Part shown: positions 26,117 through 33,250 of the stretch, piece by piece
How positions within the stretch are numbered: position 1 is the first letter of the stretch
Layout: each line of letters opens with the position of its first letter
From: an uncultured Collinsella sp.
GTDB taxonomy: Bacteria > Actinomycetota > Coriobacteriia > Coriobacteriales > Coriobacteriaceae
Direction: 5' to 3'
NCBI GenBank assembly: GCA_900549085.1
Contig: URMO01000016.1
Location: 1 to 37,529 of the forward strand
DNA length: 37,529 nucleotides
Made by a program: the position numbers and the translations under genes
The notes under the pieces: generated by a model
What the model was told of the DNA's origin: nothing
Database searches by the model: none
The model's input: the letters and a program-made list of their open reading frames with translations, nothing else

Positions 26117-26440
26117 ATGTCATCGACTCAAAAACGAGCCATCCTGCAGGTGCGCATTCGCGAGGAAGACAAGCAGCATGCCGAACGTCTCTACGACGCC
26201 ATGGGCACATCGCTCGCCGAGGCTGTCCGTTTATTTGTCGCGCAAAGCATTTTGATGCGCAAGCTTCCCTTTCAGCCGGTCGCCGTGCGCTCAAAGGACG
26301 GCACCGCCGCCTATGGATCGCTCAAAGCATATGGTGACCCCAACCGCCGCGCCGAGGAGCGCAATGCCTGGATTGAATACCTTGCCACAGAAAGTGACGA
26401 TTCGATTTTGGGCCCCGAGGAAGTAGATATCCATGAGTAG
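26117..26440 (+). CDS. RelB/DinJ-family antitoxin
   Basis: A 107-residue protein. Residues ~8-50 (RAILQVRIREEDKQHAERLYDAMGTSLAEAVRLFVAQ) are a ribbon-helix-helix DNA-binding domain of the RelB/DinJ type; the acidic C-terminus would wrap the toxin. The ATG at 26117 is chosen over 26051 because AAGGGGG lies ahead of it and the predicted transcript begins near 26057. It overlaps the downstream PIN gene by eight bases, so the two are co-translated. It probably represses its own promoter through the inverted repeat at 26020-26061. This is the only plus-strand operon in the window. Confidence 0.82.
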   Translation: MSSTQKRAILQVRIREEDKQHAERLYDAMGTSLAEAVRLFVAQSILMRKLPFQPVAVRSKDGTAAYGSLKAYGDPNRRAEERNAWIEYLATESDDSILGPEEVDIHE

Positions 26441-26909
26441 CACCATCATCGACGAGACCGTCATCCTGCGCTACCTGCTTGACGACGACGAAGTTCTTTC
26501 ACCGCGCGCCGCCAAGGTCATCGCCACGCGCACCGCTCGCGTCTATCCCGAAATCATCACGCGCGTCGTGGTCACACTGCGAGACGTCTATAAGGTTCCC
26601 CGCGTTGAGATTGCTGCGGCCATGAAAAGGCTGCTCGATGACGTCATGGTCGACGAGCCCACCGTTGTCGCCCTTGCCATCAAACTGTTCGGCAAAACGC
26701 ATATGGACTTTACCGACTGCCTCCTCGCAGCCCGAACCGCCATCTACAACGATGATGTCGTGAGCTTTGGCAAGCCCATCATCCAAGGCATGATCGATTA
26801 CCGCCGCAAGCGCCAAACCGCTGCCGAAGCCCACAGCCGCAGCACCGACGCCCGCGGCCACGGCACCGACTCCACCATCGACAAGCTCCGCCACCAACCC
26901 CGCAGCTAA
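26433..26909 (+). CDS. PIN-domain protein, VapC-like toxin, possibly catalytically degenerate
   Basis: A 158-residue protein with a PIN-like fold signature: IIDETVILRYLL at the N-terminus and DFTDCLLAARTAIYNDDVVSFGK at residues 92-114. PIN ribonucleases use four acidic residues for metal. Here Asp7, Asp92 and Asp95 are present, but the usual helix-2 glutamate aligns with Arg44 (ITRVVVTL) and the final TFD aspartate is replaced by glycine (SFGK). The last ~40 residues are basic, low-complexity and rich in His, Arg and Ser. The gene overlaps the antitoxin stop by eight bases. Either the toxin has lost nuclease activity or it uses shifted residues such as Glu40. Family placement is moderately sure, activity is not. 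Confidence 0.72.
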   Translation: MSSTIIDETVILRYLLDDDEVLSPRAAKVIATRTARVYPEIITRVVVTLRDVYKVPRVEIAAAMKRLLDDVMVDEPTVVALAIKLFGKTHMDFTDCLLAARTAIYNDDVVSFGKPIIQGMIDYRRKRQTAAEAHSRSTDARGHGTDSTIDKLRHQPRS

Positions 26910-26913
26910 CCCC

Positions 26914-26990
26914 ATCCCCTCCTAAGTTGCGGTGAAATACGGACTGTTTTATGCCTTTAAAGGCCTCAACAGTCCGTATTTCACCGCAAC
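26914..26990 (+). repeat. Intergenic palindromic repeat, family A, copy 2 (left end of the bracketed cassette)
   Basis: A perfect 23-bp hairpin arm at 26926-26948 pairs with 26968-26990; the loop contains the small palindrome GCCTTTAAAGGC. The tag ATCCCCTCCTAA lies to the left. Bases 26914-26950 are repeated perfectly, inverted, at 28248-28284. It sits between the convergent ends of the PIN gene and the AbiEi/DUF559 gene, so it might also act as a bidirectional transcription barrier, though no T-run follows. Confidence 0.9.
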
Positions 26991-27019
26991 ATATTGAAGG
27001 TTGGCTGCGAACGATTTCG

Positions 27020-28021
27020 CTATCGGGAGTCGGCGTAGGGTTTTGTTGTCGGAATGCCGTAACCGCGCATCATGGCACCGAACGATTCTACGTCGTAGGC
27101 GTCCGATAGCTTGAAATGAATGACGTTATGACCCATGGCACGCAAGTTCGCATCGCGCAATAAGGCGGCTCGATAGGTTTTTGCCGCAGCATGTTCCGAA
27201 TCTTTTTGAGTTTCATCCTCAAACTTACCCAAACCATGAAGCTCTGCCAACATCCATGACCCATCTGGCATCTGCCAACCATAATCTGCCAGATAATAGC
27301 AGGCGTTTCCTGGCCGATCAATCTCAACCTGAAGCTCGGGCGCAACGACGCCTGCAAGGATCATTGCCGCTCGCGCCTCGGACTCTCCCCCGTTATCCGA
27401 CCTTCCGTCCATATATTCGAACACGCCAAACGCACGGGAGATGCCATGCAAACCGCGACAATTGGCCTGTGCATACGCACGCAGCTCCTCGCGGTCAACA
27501 TCGTACTCACGAGCCAATCCATCGACGTAGCCAAGCGCATACCGAAATGCACTCGTGCGGGCAATATCGACCACCGTCCGATAGGGGTCTGTAAGCGTAA
27601 ACGGGCCGAGACGCCATACCTCGCCCGGGCGCCATCGACGATACTCAACGAACTCATATGTATCGCGCCTGGTAGATCTCGGCAACAACATCTGAACGGC
27701 ATTAAGCAGCGAGTAAGCAGAGCCGATACCGTACAGCAATGCCGCCGTTGAACCGCAGAAAATGGCATCCGGTTCGACGGCCGCAATAGCAGATGCAAGC
27801 TGGAAAATGCGGGCTTCCACGTCAAGGTGGCTCCAATAAACAGGATCGGCGTACACATGGTTATAGAGTCGAATTAAAAGCTCTTCCTGCATAAGCTCAC
27901 GCGCGCGCCGCTCATCCCAAGGATCAGTCGTTATCAATAGCTGCTCGTCATGATGAATCCCGAGAGCGGAAAACAGCATCTTGGCATATGACTTCGGAAA
28001 ATGTTTAGCTTTATTGGACAT
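27020..28021 (-). CDS. AbiEi-like antitoxin domain protein with DUF559-type nuclease-fold C-terminus
   Basis: A 333-residue protein from the ATG at 28021. The N-terminal two thirds resemble actinobacterial AbiEi-family proteins: FCGSTAALLYGI near residue 88, and the typical LGPFTLTDPYRTVVDIAR near residue 138. The C-terminal ~110 residues resemble DUF559, a very-short-patch-repair-like PD-(D/E)XK fold: GGESEARAAM with Glu213, YLADYGWQMPDG with Asp246, WMLAELHG with Glu260, and a final R-N-L-R-A-M-G-H-N-V-I-H-F-type strand. Nuclease activity is possible but untested. The start is uncertain: the frame extends to a TTG at 28042, and none of the starts has a strong ribosome-binding site. It stands alone, bracketed by inverted repeats, in a position suggesting mobility. 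A defence or selfish role is inference. Confidence 0.7.
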   Translation of the reverse strand: MSNKAKHFPKSYAKMLFSALGIHHDEQLLITTDPWDERRARELMQEELLIRLYNHVYADPVYWSHLDVEARIFQLASAIAAVEPDAIFCGSTAALLYGIGSAYSLLNAVQMLLPRSTRRDTYEFVEYRRWRPGEVWRLGPFTLTDPYRTVVDIARTSAFRYALGYVDGLAREYDVDREELRAYAQANCRGLHGISRAFGVFEYMDGRSDNGGESEARAAMILAGVVAPELQVEIDRPGNACYYLADYGWQMPDGSWMLAELHGLGKFEDETQKDSEHAAAKTYRAALLRDANLRAMGHNVIHFKLSDAYDVESFGAMMRGYGIPTTKPYADSR

Positions 28022-28207
28022 GACCCGCACCATAACAATCAAGAACGAGTGAACGCCTTTACGCTATCGCAGAACGGCATTTAAATACCTTGCCAAAAGC
28101 TGACCAAAAGCTTGACGTCGCAGGTCAGAGCATCAAAATATATTTCCACTCTCGGTAGACGGTCGCTACGACCCTCCCAACGGCATCAAAATCCACCCTT
28201 ACAATTA

Positions 28208-28284
28208 GTTGCGGTGAAATACGGACTACATGGGCCATAAAAGCCGAAAAACAGTCCGTATTTCACCGCAACTTAGGAGGGGAT
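28208..28284 (-). repeat. Intergenic palindromic repeat, family A, copy 3 (right end of the bracketed cassette)
   Basis: A perfect 20-bp hairpin arm at 28208-28227 pairs with 28253-28272 around a 25-base loop. The tag TTAGGAGGGGAT lies to the right, so the copy is inverted relative to copy 2. Between the gene start (28021) and this repeat, the sequence holds a tandem AGCTTTTGG pair near 28080-28105 and little else. Confidence 0.9.
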
Positions 28285-28305
28285 GTGGGGTCCCGGCATG
28301 TATAT

Positions 28306-28339
28306 GAAAATGGCTCTGGTCCTAAAAGGAATCAGAGCC
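28306..28339 (-). terminator. Terminator of the tRNA-Pro/tRNA-Gly operon
   Basis: A 7-bp GGCTCTG/CAGAGCC stem, extended inside by TCCT/AGGA, is followed on minus by ATTTTC. It lies 15 bases beyond the tRNA-Gly CCA end. Confidence 0.8.
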
Positions 28340-28353
28340 GTTCATCTATCTTG

Positions 28354-28427
28354 TGGAGCGGGCGACGGGAATCGAACCCGCGTCATCAGCTTGGAAGGCT
28401 GGGGTTCTACCATTGAACTACGCCCGC
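28354..28427 (-). tRNA. tRNA-Gly (anticodon TCC)
   Basis: A 74-base gene with encoded CCA. The acceptor GCGGGCG pairs with CGCCCGC before the T discriminator. The D arm has GTTCAATGGTAGAAC, the anticodon stem CAGCC-TTCCAAG-style loop reads TCC, and the T arm is GCGGG-TTCGATT-CCCGT. It is six bases downstream of tRNA-Pro in the same transcript. Confidence 0.95.
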
Positions 28428-28433
28428 AAGATA

Positions 28434-28510
28434 TGGTCGGGACGACAGGATTTGAACCTGCGACATCCTGCTCCCAAAGCAGGCGCGCTACCAAACTGCG
28501 CCACGTCCCG
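28434..28510 (-). tRNA. tRNA-Pro (anticodon TGG)
   Basis: A 77-base gene with encoded CCA. CGGGACG pairs with CGTCCCG before the A discriminator. The anticodon stem CCTGC/GCAGG encloses TTTGGGA, giving TGG. The T arm is GCAGG-TTCAAAT-CCTGT. It is the first gene after a near-consensus promoter. Confidence 0.95.
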
Positions 28511-28561
28511 AAGGTGTTGAGCAGCTAAGGTCTAAACCTTGCGTGTCCCAAAGCGAAGGAA

Positions 28562-28590
28562 ATTATAGGGGAGACTCCCCGCCTGTGCAA
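28562..28590 (-). promoter_or_regulatory. Housekeeping-type promoter of the tRNA operon
   Basis: On minus, TTGCAC (28585-28590), a 17-base spacer and TATAAT (28562-28567) form a near-consensus promoter. The -10 lies about 50 bases ahead of tRNA-Pro. Confidence 0.82.
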
Positions 28591-28601
28591 GCATTGATGC
28601 C

Positions 28602-29960
28602 TTAGCTCCTCGAATGTGCAACAAAACGACTATGGAGCAGACCGATCACAAACGCCACCACGGCGACCGGCGCCCACGCGGCTCCAATGTCCGCCAACGG
28701 CAGCGCATCGAACGGCAGCCACACGCCCGCAAAGAACGCGTCGCGGACCGAGGTGATCACACTCTGCACCGCGACCACGCCGCCGACCCAAACCCACACC
28801 AGCGGATGGGCGTCGCAAAAACCGTGCACCAGGCCCATAAGCACCAGCACAATGGCGACGGGGTACAAGGCGTTGAGCATGGGCACCGAGAACATGAGGA
28901 TCATGTCGAGGCCCACGTTGGAGAGCACGCACGAAAACGCCGCGAACACAAAGGCGAGAACCGCAAAGGGACGGCGCATGGCCTCCTCGGAGGCCTCCGC
29001 TCCCCCTTCGACCATATACGTCTCACAGAAGTAACGCGAGCAGCAGCTGATGAGACCGATGCACACGTTCATGCAGGCAAGGAAAAAGATCGCGAAGACC
29101 ACGACCGTGCCGACAAGGCCAAAGTGCATGGAGGCAGAGCGGGCAAGGATGGCGGCGCCATTGGTGGCATCGGGCATCACGGTGCTGAGCTGCGCGCCGG
29201 CAAGCGCCAGGCCGCAGTAGATGATGGCCATGAGCACGCCGGCGATCACACCGGAGCGCGAAATCTCAAAGGCCACGCGCTTGTCATCGGTAACGCCCAG
29301 CTCGTGGATGGTCTCGGCGATGATGATGCCAAAGGCGAGCGACGCGAGCAGGTCCATGGTCTGGTAGCCGGTCAAAAAGCCCTGCACGGCGGCGCCGGCA
29401 TTGTAGGGAGCCTGCGGCGCGGCAGCGGGACCCAGCGGCGAGATCACGGCGGCACCCACAACCAGCACGATGAGCGCAATGAGCGCGGGGCCCGTAATGC
29501 GACCGAGCACGCGCGTGATGACGCCCGGACGCAGTGTGAGCGCAAACGCGACGACAAAGAAGCCAACGGCAAACACCAAGCGAGCCGTGCCGAGCGAGAC
29601 GCCCTCGGGCAGCAGCGGCACCAGCATCTCGAAGGCCGTGGAGCTCGTGCGCGGAATAGCCAGGCACGGGCCGATGGCCAGATACACTGCCGCGACAAAG
29701 AACTCACCAAACTTGGGGTGCACGCGGCCGGCAAGCTCGCGCGCCGTTCCGGCAAGCGCCACGGCGATAAAACCCATGACGGGCAGGCCAATGGCGGCAA
29801 TCAGAAAGCCGAGCATGGCGACCGGCGTGGCAGAGCCTGCCTGCAGCGCCAGCAGCGGCGGAATGATGAGGTTGCCGGCGCCAAAGAGCATCGAGAACAG
29901 GGCGATGCCGACGGTGACAACATGGTCGGGGCGCAGGCCGCGCGGGGCGGATGAAGCCAT
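28602..29960 (-). CDS. brnQ: Branched-chain amino acid:cation symporter
   Basis: A 452-residue membrane protein of the BrnQ/LIVCS family with about 12 spans, importing leucine, isoleucine and valine with sodium or protons. Characteristic is the N-terminal FSMLFGAGNLIIPPLLALQAG near residue 17. GYQTMDLLASLAFGIII near residue 205 and the start of span 1 also fit the family. Length matches (about 440). The ATG at 29960 has AAAGGTGG upstream. It lies between the terminator of the selenium operon and the tRNA promoter and is probably transcribed alone. No link to selenium or hydrogen metabolism is apparent. Confidence 0.92.
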   Translation of the reverse strand: MASSAPRGLRPDHVVTVGIALFSMLFGAGNLIIPPLLALQAGSATPVAMLGFLIAAIGLPVMGFIAVALAGTARELAGRVHPKFGEFFVAAVYLAIGPCLAIPRTSSTAFEMLVPLLPEGVSLGTARLVFAVGFFVVAFALTLRPGVITRVLGRITGPALIALIVLVVGAAVISPLGPAAAPQAPYNAGAAVQGFLTGYQTMDLLASLAFGIIIAETIHELGVTDDKRVAFEISRSGVIAGVLMAIIYCGLALAGAQLSTVMPDATNGAAILARSASMHFGLVGTVVVFAIFFLACMNVCIGLISCCSRYFCETYMVEGGAEASEEAMRRPFAVLAFVFAAFSCVLSNVGLDMILMFSVPMLNALYPVAIVLVLMGLVHGFCDAHPLVWVWVGGVVAVQSVITSVRDAFFAGVWLPFDALPLADIGAAWAPVAVVAFVIGLLHSRFVAHSRS

Positions 29961-29983
29961 GGGACCACCTTTCGGGTCGAAAC

Positions 29984-30013
29984 AAAAACGGGACGGGCAA
30001 AATACCCGTCCCG
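29984..30013 (-). terminator. Terminator of the selenium operon
   Basis: A perfect 9-bp CGGGACGGG/CCCGTCCCG stem with a 7-base loop is followed on minus by TTTTTG. It lies 23 bases after the cysteine desulfurase stop. Confidence 0.92.
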
Positions 30014-30036
30014 CAAGTATAAACGTTCTAGCAGCT

Positions 30037-31176
30037 TTAACAGGCTAAATCGCACAGAGCATCGATAGCCGTGTCGGCTTCCTCGTCCGTGTTGAAATAC
30101 CCAAACGAGAAGCGAACAACACCCTGGCGCTCGGTTCCGAGCGCGCGGTGCATGAGCGGAGCGCAATGGGCACCGGGGCGCGTCGCAATCCCCCACCCTT
30201 GCATGAGCGCGTCCGAGATCTCGGCAGAGTCGATATCGCCCACGTTGAGGGACACGATCGCCGAGCGCGTCGGCTGGTCAAAGGCACCGTAGAGCTTAAT
30301 CCCCGGAATCTCGCGCACACCGGCAAGGAAGCGATCAGCGAGCGCGCGTTCGTGAGCTGCAATCGTCTCCACCCCACCCTGGGCCTCGATAAAGTCGAGA
30401 CCGGCAGAAAGTCCAGCGATGCCATGACCGTTGAGCGTGCCCGCCTCAAGGCGCGTGGGCCACTCAAGCGGCTGCAGCGCATCGAAGCTGTGCACGCCCG
30501 TGCCGCCCATGGCCCACGGGGCCACGTCAATGCCCTCTGCCACGGCCAGGCCGCCGGTCCCCTGCGGGCCCATCAATCCCTTGTGGCCGGTAAAGCACAC
30601 AATGTCGAGCCCCATGGCCTGCATATCGATATGCGCCGTGCCGGCAGACTGCGAGGCATCGACGATCACAAGCGCGCCGGCCGCATGGGCTATGGCCGCC
30701 ACGCGCGCAATGTCGACCGCGTTGCCGGTCACATTAGAGGCATGCGTCACCACCACGGCACGTGTACCGGGCGTGACCAACCGATCGAGCTCATCGTAGT
30801 CGAGCACGCCATTCGCGTCGCAACCCGCATGCTCAACGGTCACACCCTGCTCTGCCGCAAGGCGGTTAAGCGGACGCAGCACGGAGTTGTGCTCGAGCAC
30901 CGTTGTGACCACACGGTCGCCGGGGCGCACCACGCCATTGATGGCGGTGTTGAGCGCCGCGGTGGAATTGGGCGTAAAGCACACATGGTCCGCCCTCGGG
31001 CAACCCAAAAGGCGCGCGAGCTTGGCACGGCAAGCGTGAATCGTACGAGCGGCATCGAGGGCACCCGACGTGGCACCGCGCCCGGCATTGCCGAGCGAGC
31101 ACATCGCCTGCGTCACGGCATCGATGACCGTCTGCGGCTTGTGCATGGTCGTCGCCGCGTTATCCAGGTAGATCAT
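30037..31176 (-). CDS. Cysteine desulfurase-like PLP enzyme of the selenium operon
   Basis: A 379-residue class V aminotransferase-fold protein. Motifs are YLDNAATT at the N-terminus, ASNVTGNAVDI near residue 147, the PLP lysine Lys199 in CFTGHKGLMGPQG, and the likely catalytic cysteine Cys338 in RPGAHCAPLMH. Such enzymes take sulfur from cysteine, or selenium from selenocysteine, as an enzyme-bound persulfide or perselenide. Placed last in an operon with selD, yedF and a DUF3343 gene, it probably supplies selenium to SelD. This operon position is typical of the selenium-associated family members. Its ATG overlaps the DUF3343 stop by four bases. It is not embedded in a suf or isc cluster, which argues against a general Fe-S role. 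Confidence 0.9.
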   Translation of the reverse strand: MIYLDNAATTMHKPQTVIDAVTQAMCSLGNAGRGATSGALDAARTIHACRAKLARLLGCPRADHVCFTPNSTAALNTAINGVVRPGDRVVTTVLEHNSVLRPLNRLAAEQGVTVEHAGCDANGVLDYDELDRLVTPGTRAVVVTHASNVTGNAVDIARVAAIAHAAGALVIVDASQSAGTAHIDMQAMGLDIVCFTGHKGLMGPQGTGGLAVAEGIDVAPWAMGGTGVHSFDALQPLEWPTRLEAGTLNGHGIAGLSAGLDFIEAQGGVETIAAHERALADRFLAGVREIPGIKLYGAFDQPTRSAIVSLNVGDIDSAEISDALMQGWGIATRPGAHCAPLMHRALGTERQGVVRFSFGYFNTDEEADTAIDALCDLAC

Positions 31177-31424
31177 CGCACGACCTCCCACATATCGATC
31201 ACGGTAAAGCCCTCGGTGGGAACGCCCGCCGCGGCAAGCTCGCCGCGCAGCAGTTCCTCATCCGCAGGCAACGCCTTCCATGCCAAACCGCAGCCGGCAG
31301 CGACCTCCCCGGGCACGGGAATCGTGCGCCCGGGAAGGCCGCGCTCGATGCATAGGGTCTCGCACCCCATGGCGGCCGCCGTGGTAGGAAACGTGATGAC
31401 AAGCGCAGGGCGCTTCTCCCTCAT
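31173..31424 (-). CDS. DUF3343 protein (putative Se/S carrier)
   Basis: An 83-residue protein consisting of the DUF3343 domain only: TFPTTAAAMGCETLC, GLPGRTIPVPG and AAGCGLAWKA. The conserved cysteines are candidates for carrying selenium or sulfur between the desulfurase, YedF and SelD, though this has not been proved for the family. The ATG at 31424 has GGAG six bases ahead; the open frame begins five codons earlier. It overlaps the desulfurase start by four bases and follows yedF by 19. A longer paralogue with a Cys-rich extension lies at 3085-3480. Confidence 0.85.
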   Translation of the reverse strand: MREKRPALVITFPTTAAAMGCETLCIERGLPGRTIPVPGEVAAGCGLAWKALPADEELLRGELAAAGVPTEGFTVIDMWEVVR

Positions 31425-31443
31425 GGCAACTCCAACCAATACG

Positions 31444-32070
31444 CTACGGGCGCACGACGCGCACGGCCTGCTCCATCTTCTCCACGATCACGTACATGTT
31501 GGTGACCTCGCCCACGGCAAGCTGGTCCTTAATGCCATAGTGGTCGAGGCAGGTGCCGCAGGTAAGGATCTCGACGCCCTGCTCGGCCAGCCCCTTCAGG
31601 TCGTCGAGCACCGGAGAGCCCTCGACGGTGAGCTTGGCACCGCCGTTGTAGAACAGCATGGTCGCGGGCAGCTCCTCCTGCTGCGTCACGGCAAAGATGA
31701 AGGCCTTCATGAGCTTGTGGCCCAGCTCGTCGTCGCCGCGGCCCATGCAATCGGTGTAGACGGAAATGACGAGCTTGCCCTTGCCGGCGCTGGCATCACA
31801 GAAGGCAGCGCCATCCTGCTCGGGATCAGCCACGGCAACGGCGCCAGAGGTCGCCACGGTCACGTGCCACTCGGCATCAGAAACCTTCTCGACCGAGGCC
31901 GTGCAGCCCTTCTCCTGCGCCATCTTGGAGATGTTCTTGACGGCGGTCTCGTTGTCGACCGAGGTCACCACGGCGCCCTCGCCATCGAGCTGCTTGAGTG
32001 CCTTAAGCGTCTTGACGACGGGCAGCGGGCAGGCATCGCCCATGGCATTGACTTCAATCTTGGTAGACAT
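31444..32070 (-). CDS. yedF: Selenium metabolism protein YedF (TusA-like plus DsrE-like)
   Basis: A 208-residue two-domain protein. Residues 1-75 are a TusA/SirA-like sulfur-carrier domain with the active CPLP motif at Cys14. Residues ~97-208 are a DsrE-like domain with TDCMGRGDDELG and ILTCGTCLDHYG, whose cysteines could hold a persulfide or perselenide. This architecture is the selenium-associated YedF family, found next to selD in many anaerobes and thought to pass selenium to SelD. It is 60 bases downstream of selD and is followed by DUF3343 and the desulfurase. Confidence 0.92.
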   Translation of the reverse strand: MSTKIEVNAMGDACPLPVVKTLKALKQLDGEGAVVTSVDNETAVKNISKMAQEKGCTASVEKVSDAEWHVTVATSGAVAVADPEQDGAAFCDASAGKGKLVISVYTDCMGRGDDELGHKLMKAFIFAVTQQEELPATMLFYNGGAKLTVEGSPVLDDLKGLAEQGVEILTCGTCLDHYGIKDQLAVGEVTNMYVIVEKMEQAVRVVRP

Positions 32071-32130
32071 AGTTACATCCTTTCAAAAGAGACCGCCCAG
32101 AACAGTAGGCAGTCGCATAAACGGTTTTCC

Positions 32131-33180
32131 TTAATGCACAACGCGAACGGCAGGACCGCCCGGCACCGGCTCGCACACGCGGCCGATTGTGGCGGCAACG
32201 CGCCCTTCGGCATGTAAACGACGCGCAAGCTCATCCACATCGGCAGCAGGTGCCGCGATAAGCAGGCCACCAGACGTCTGCGGATCGTACAGCGCATCCA
32301 GCATGCCCGGCTCCAGATCTTCGTCGGCAGCCACGCGCGGGCCAAAGAAGTCCTGGTTGCGGTAGGAGCCCGCGGGGATAATGCCCAGACGCGCCATGTC
32401 GAGCACCTGGTCAAAGAGCGGCACCGCCCCCGACGCGAGCTCGATTTGCACGCCCGAGCCCTCGGCCATCTCGCACGCATGCCCGATCAGACCAAAGCCC
32501 GTAATGTCGGTGCAGCCGTGAAGCTCAAGTCCCTCGGCCAGACGAATCGGAGCCTCGTTGAGGGTGCGCATCGAGTCAAACATGGCTGCGGCCTCGTCCT
32601 GCTCGATGAGCTCGCCCTTAATGGCCGTGGTGATAATGCCCGAGCCGATCGCCTTGGTCAGCAGCAGAACATCGCCCACGCGTGCGCCGCTGTTGGCGAG
32701 CATGCGGTCGAGCGCGACAAAACCACTCACGGACAGGCCGTACTTGGGCTCGTCGTCGTTGATGGTATGGCCGCCCGCGATGGAGCAACCCGCCTCGACG
32801 CACTTGTCGGCGCCGCCCGCCAGAATCTGGCCGGCGACCTCGATGCCCAGGCAGCTCGGGATGCACAGCAAGTTCATGGCATGGCTCGGCCGCCCGCCCA
32901 TGGCGTAGATATCCGACAGCGAGTTGGCCGCGGCGATCTGGCCAAAGAGGAACGGGTCGTCGACCATCGGTGGGAAGAAGTCGATGGACTGCACGAGCCC
33001 CAGGTTCTCCCCTACGCGGAAGACGCTCGCATCGTCGGAGGTATCGAACCCTACGAGCAGGTTGTCGTTATGCACATTGGGTAAATCGCCCAGGACCTGG
33101 GCGAGGGCTCCGGGAGCCAACTTAGCGGCTCAACCGCTCGCGGCCGTCATGGACGTGAGCCTAATCTGATCGTCAGCCAT
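32131..33180 (-). CDS. selD: Selenophosphate synthetase, itself a selenoprotein (Sec17)
   Basis: A 349-residue enzyme making selenophosphate from selenide and ATP. The obvious open frame begins only at 33120, but this would lose the catalytic start of the enzyme. The true start is the ATG at 33180, with AGGAGG six bases ahead, and a TGA at 33130-33132 is codon 17, giving SG-U-AAKLAPGAL. Position 17 is where SelD carries its catalytic Cys or Sec, with Lys20 following. Later motifs are intact: DTSDDASVF, STDFF-like SIDFFPPMVDDPFLFGQIAAAN, GGHTINDDEP, TDITGFGLIGH and DPQTSGGLL. So SelD needs selenocysteine for its own synthesis. The gene is followed by yedF and preceded by the activase gene. Confidence 0.95.
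33087..33132 (-). promoter_or_regulatory. Candidate SECIS region of selD with its UGA codon
   Basis: Eleven bases after the TGA (33130-33132) a GGCTC/GAGCC hairpin lies at 33106-33118. It is followed by a second, stronger CGCCCAG/CTGGGCG hairpin at 33087-33103. The first is at the spacing known for bacterial SECIS elements; its three-base loop is small, so a different register is possible. Confidence 0.55.
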
Positions 33181-33250
33181 CGATACCTCCTCTCATCGGT
33201 CAATCATTTTCTCCCAGTATACGCATGAATGCGAGCCTACGGCGGATGCA

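Larger units (their letters stand above)
26914..28284. mobile_element. Candidate non-autonomous mobile cassette: AbiEi/DUF559-like gene between inverted palindromic repeats
   Basis: The 1371-bp segment is bounded by perfect 37-bp inverted repeats (26914-26950 and 28248-28284), with tags facing outward, and contains a single gene. Each end is itself part of a hairpin. The right end abuts the terminator of a tRNA operon, a common insertion place. No transposase is present and I saw no clear target-site duplication, so movement is inferred from the ends alone. Confidence 0.5.

Noticed and set aside
28021..28042. Extended N-terminus of the AbiEi/DUF559-like protein from a TTG at 28042
   Set aside because: No ribosome-binding site precedes the TTG and the seven extra residues are not typical of the family; the start remains uncertain between 28021 and 28033.
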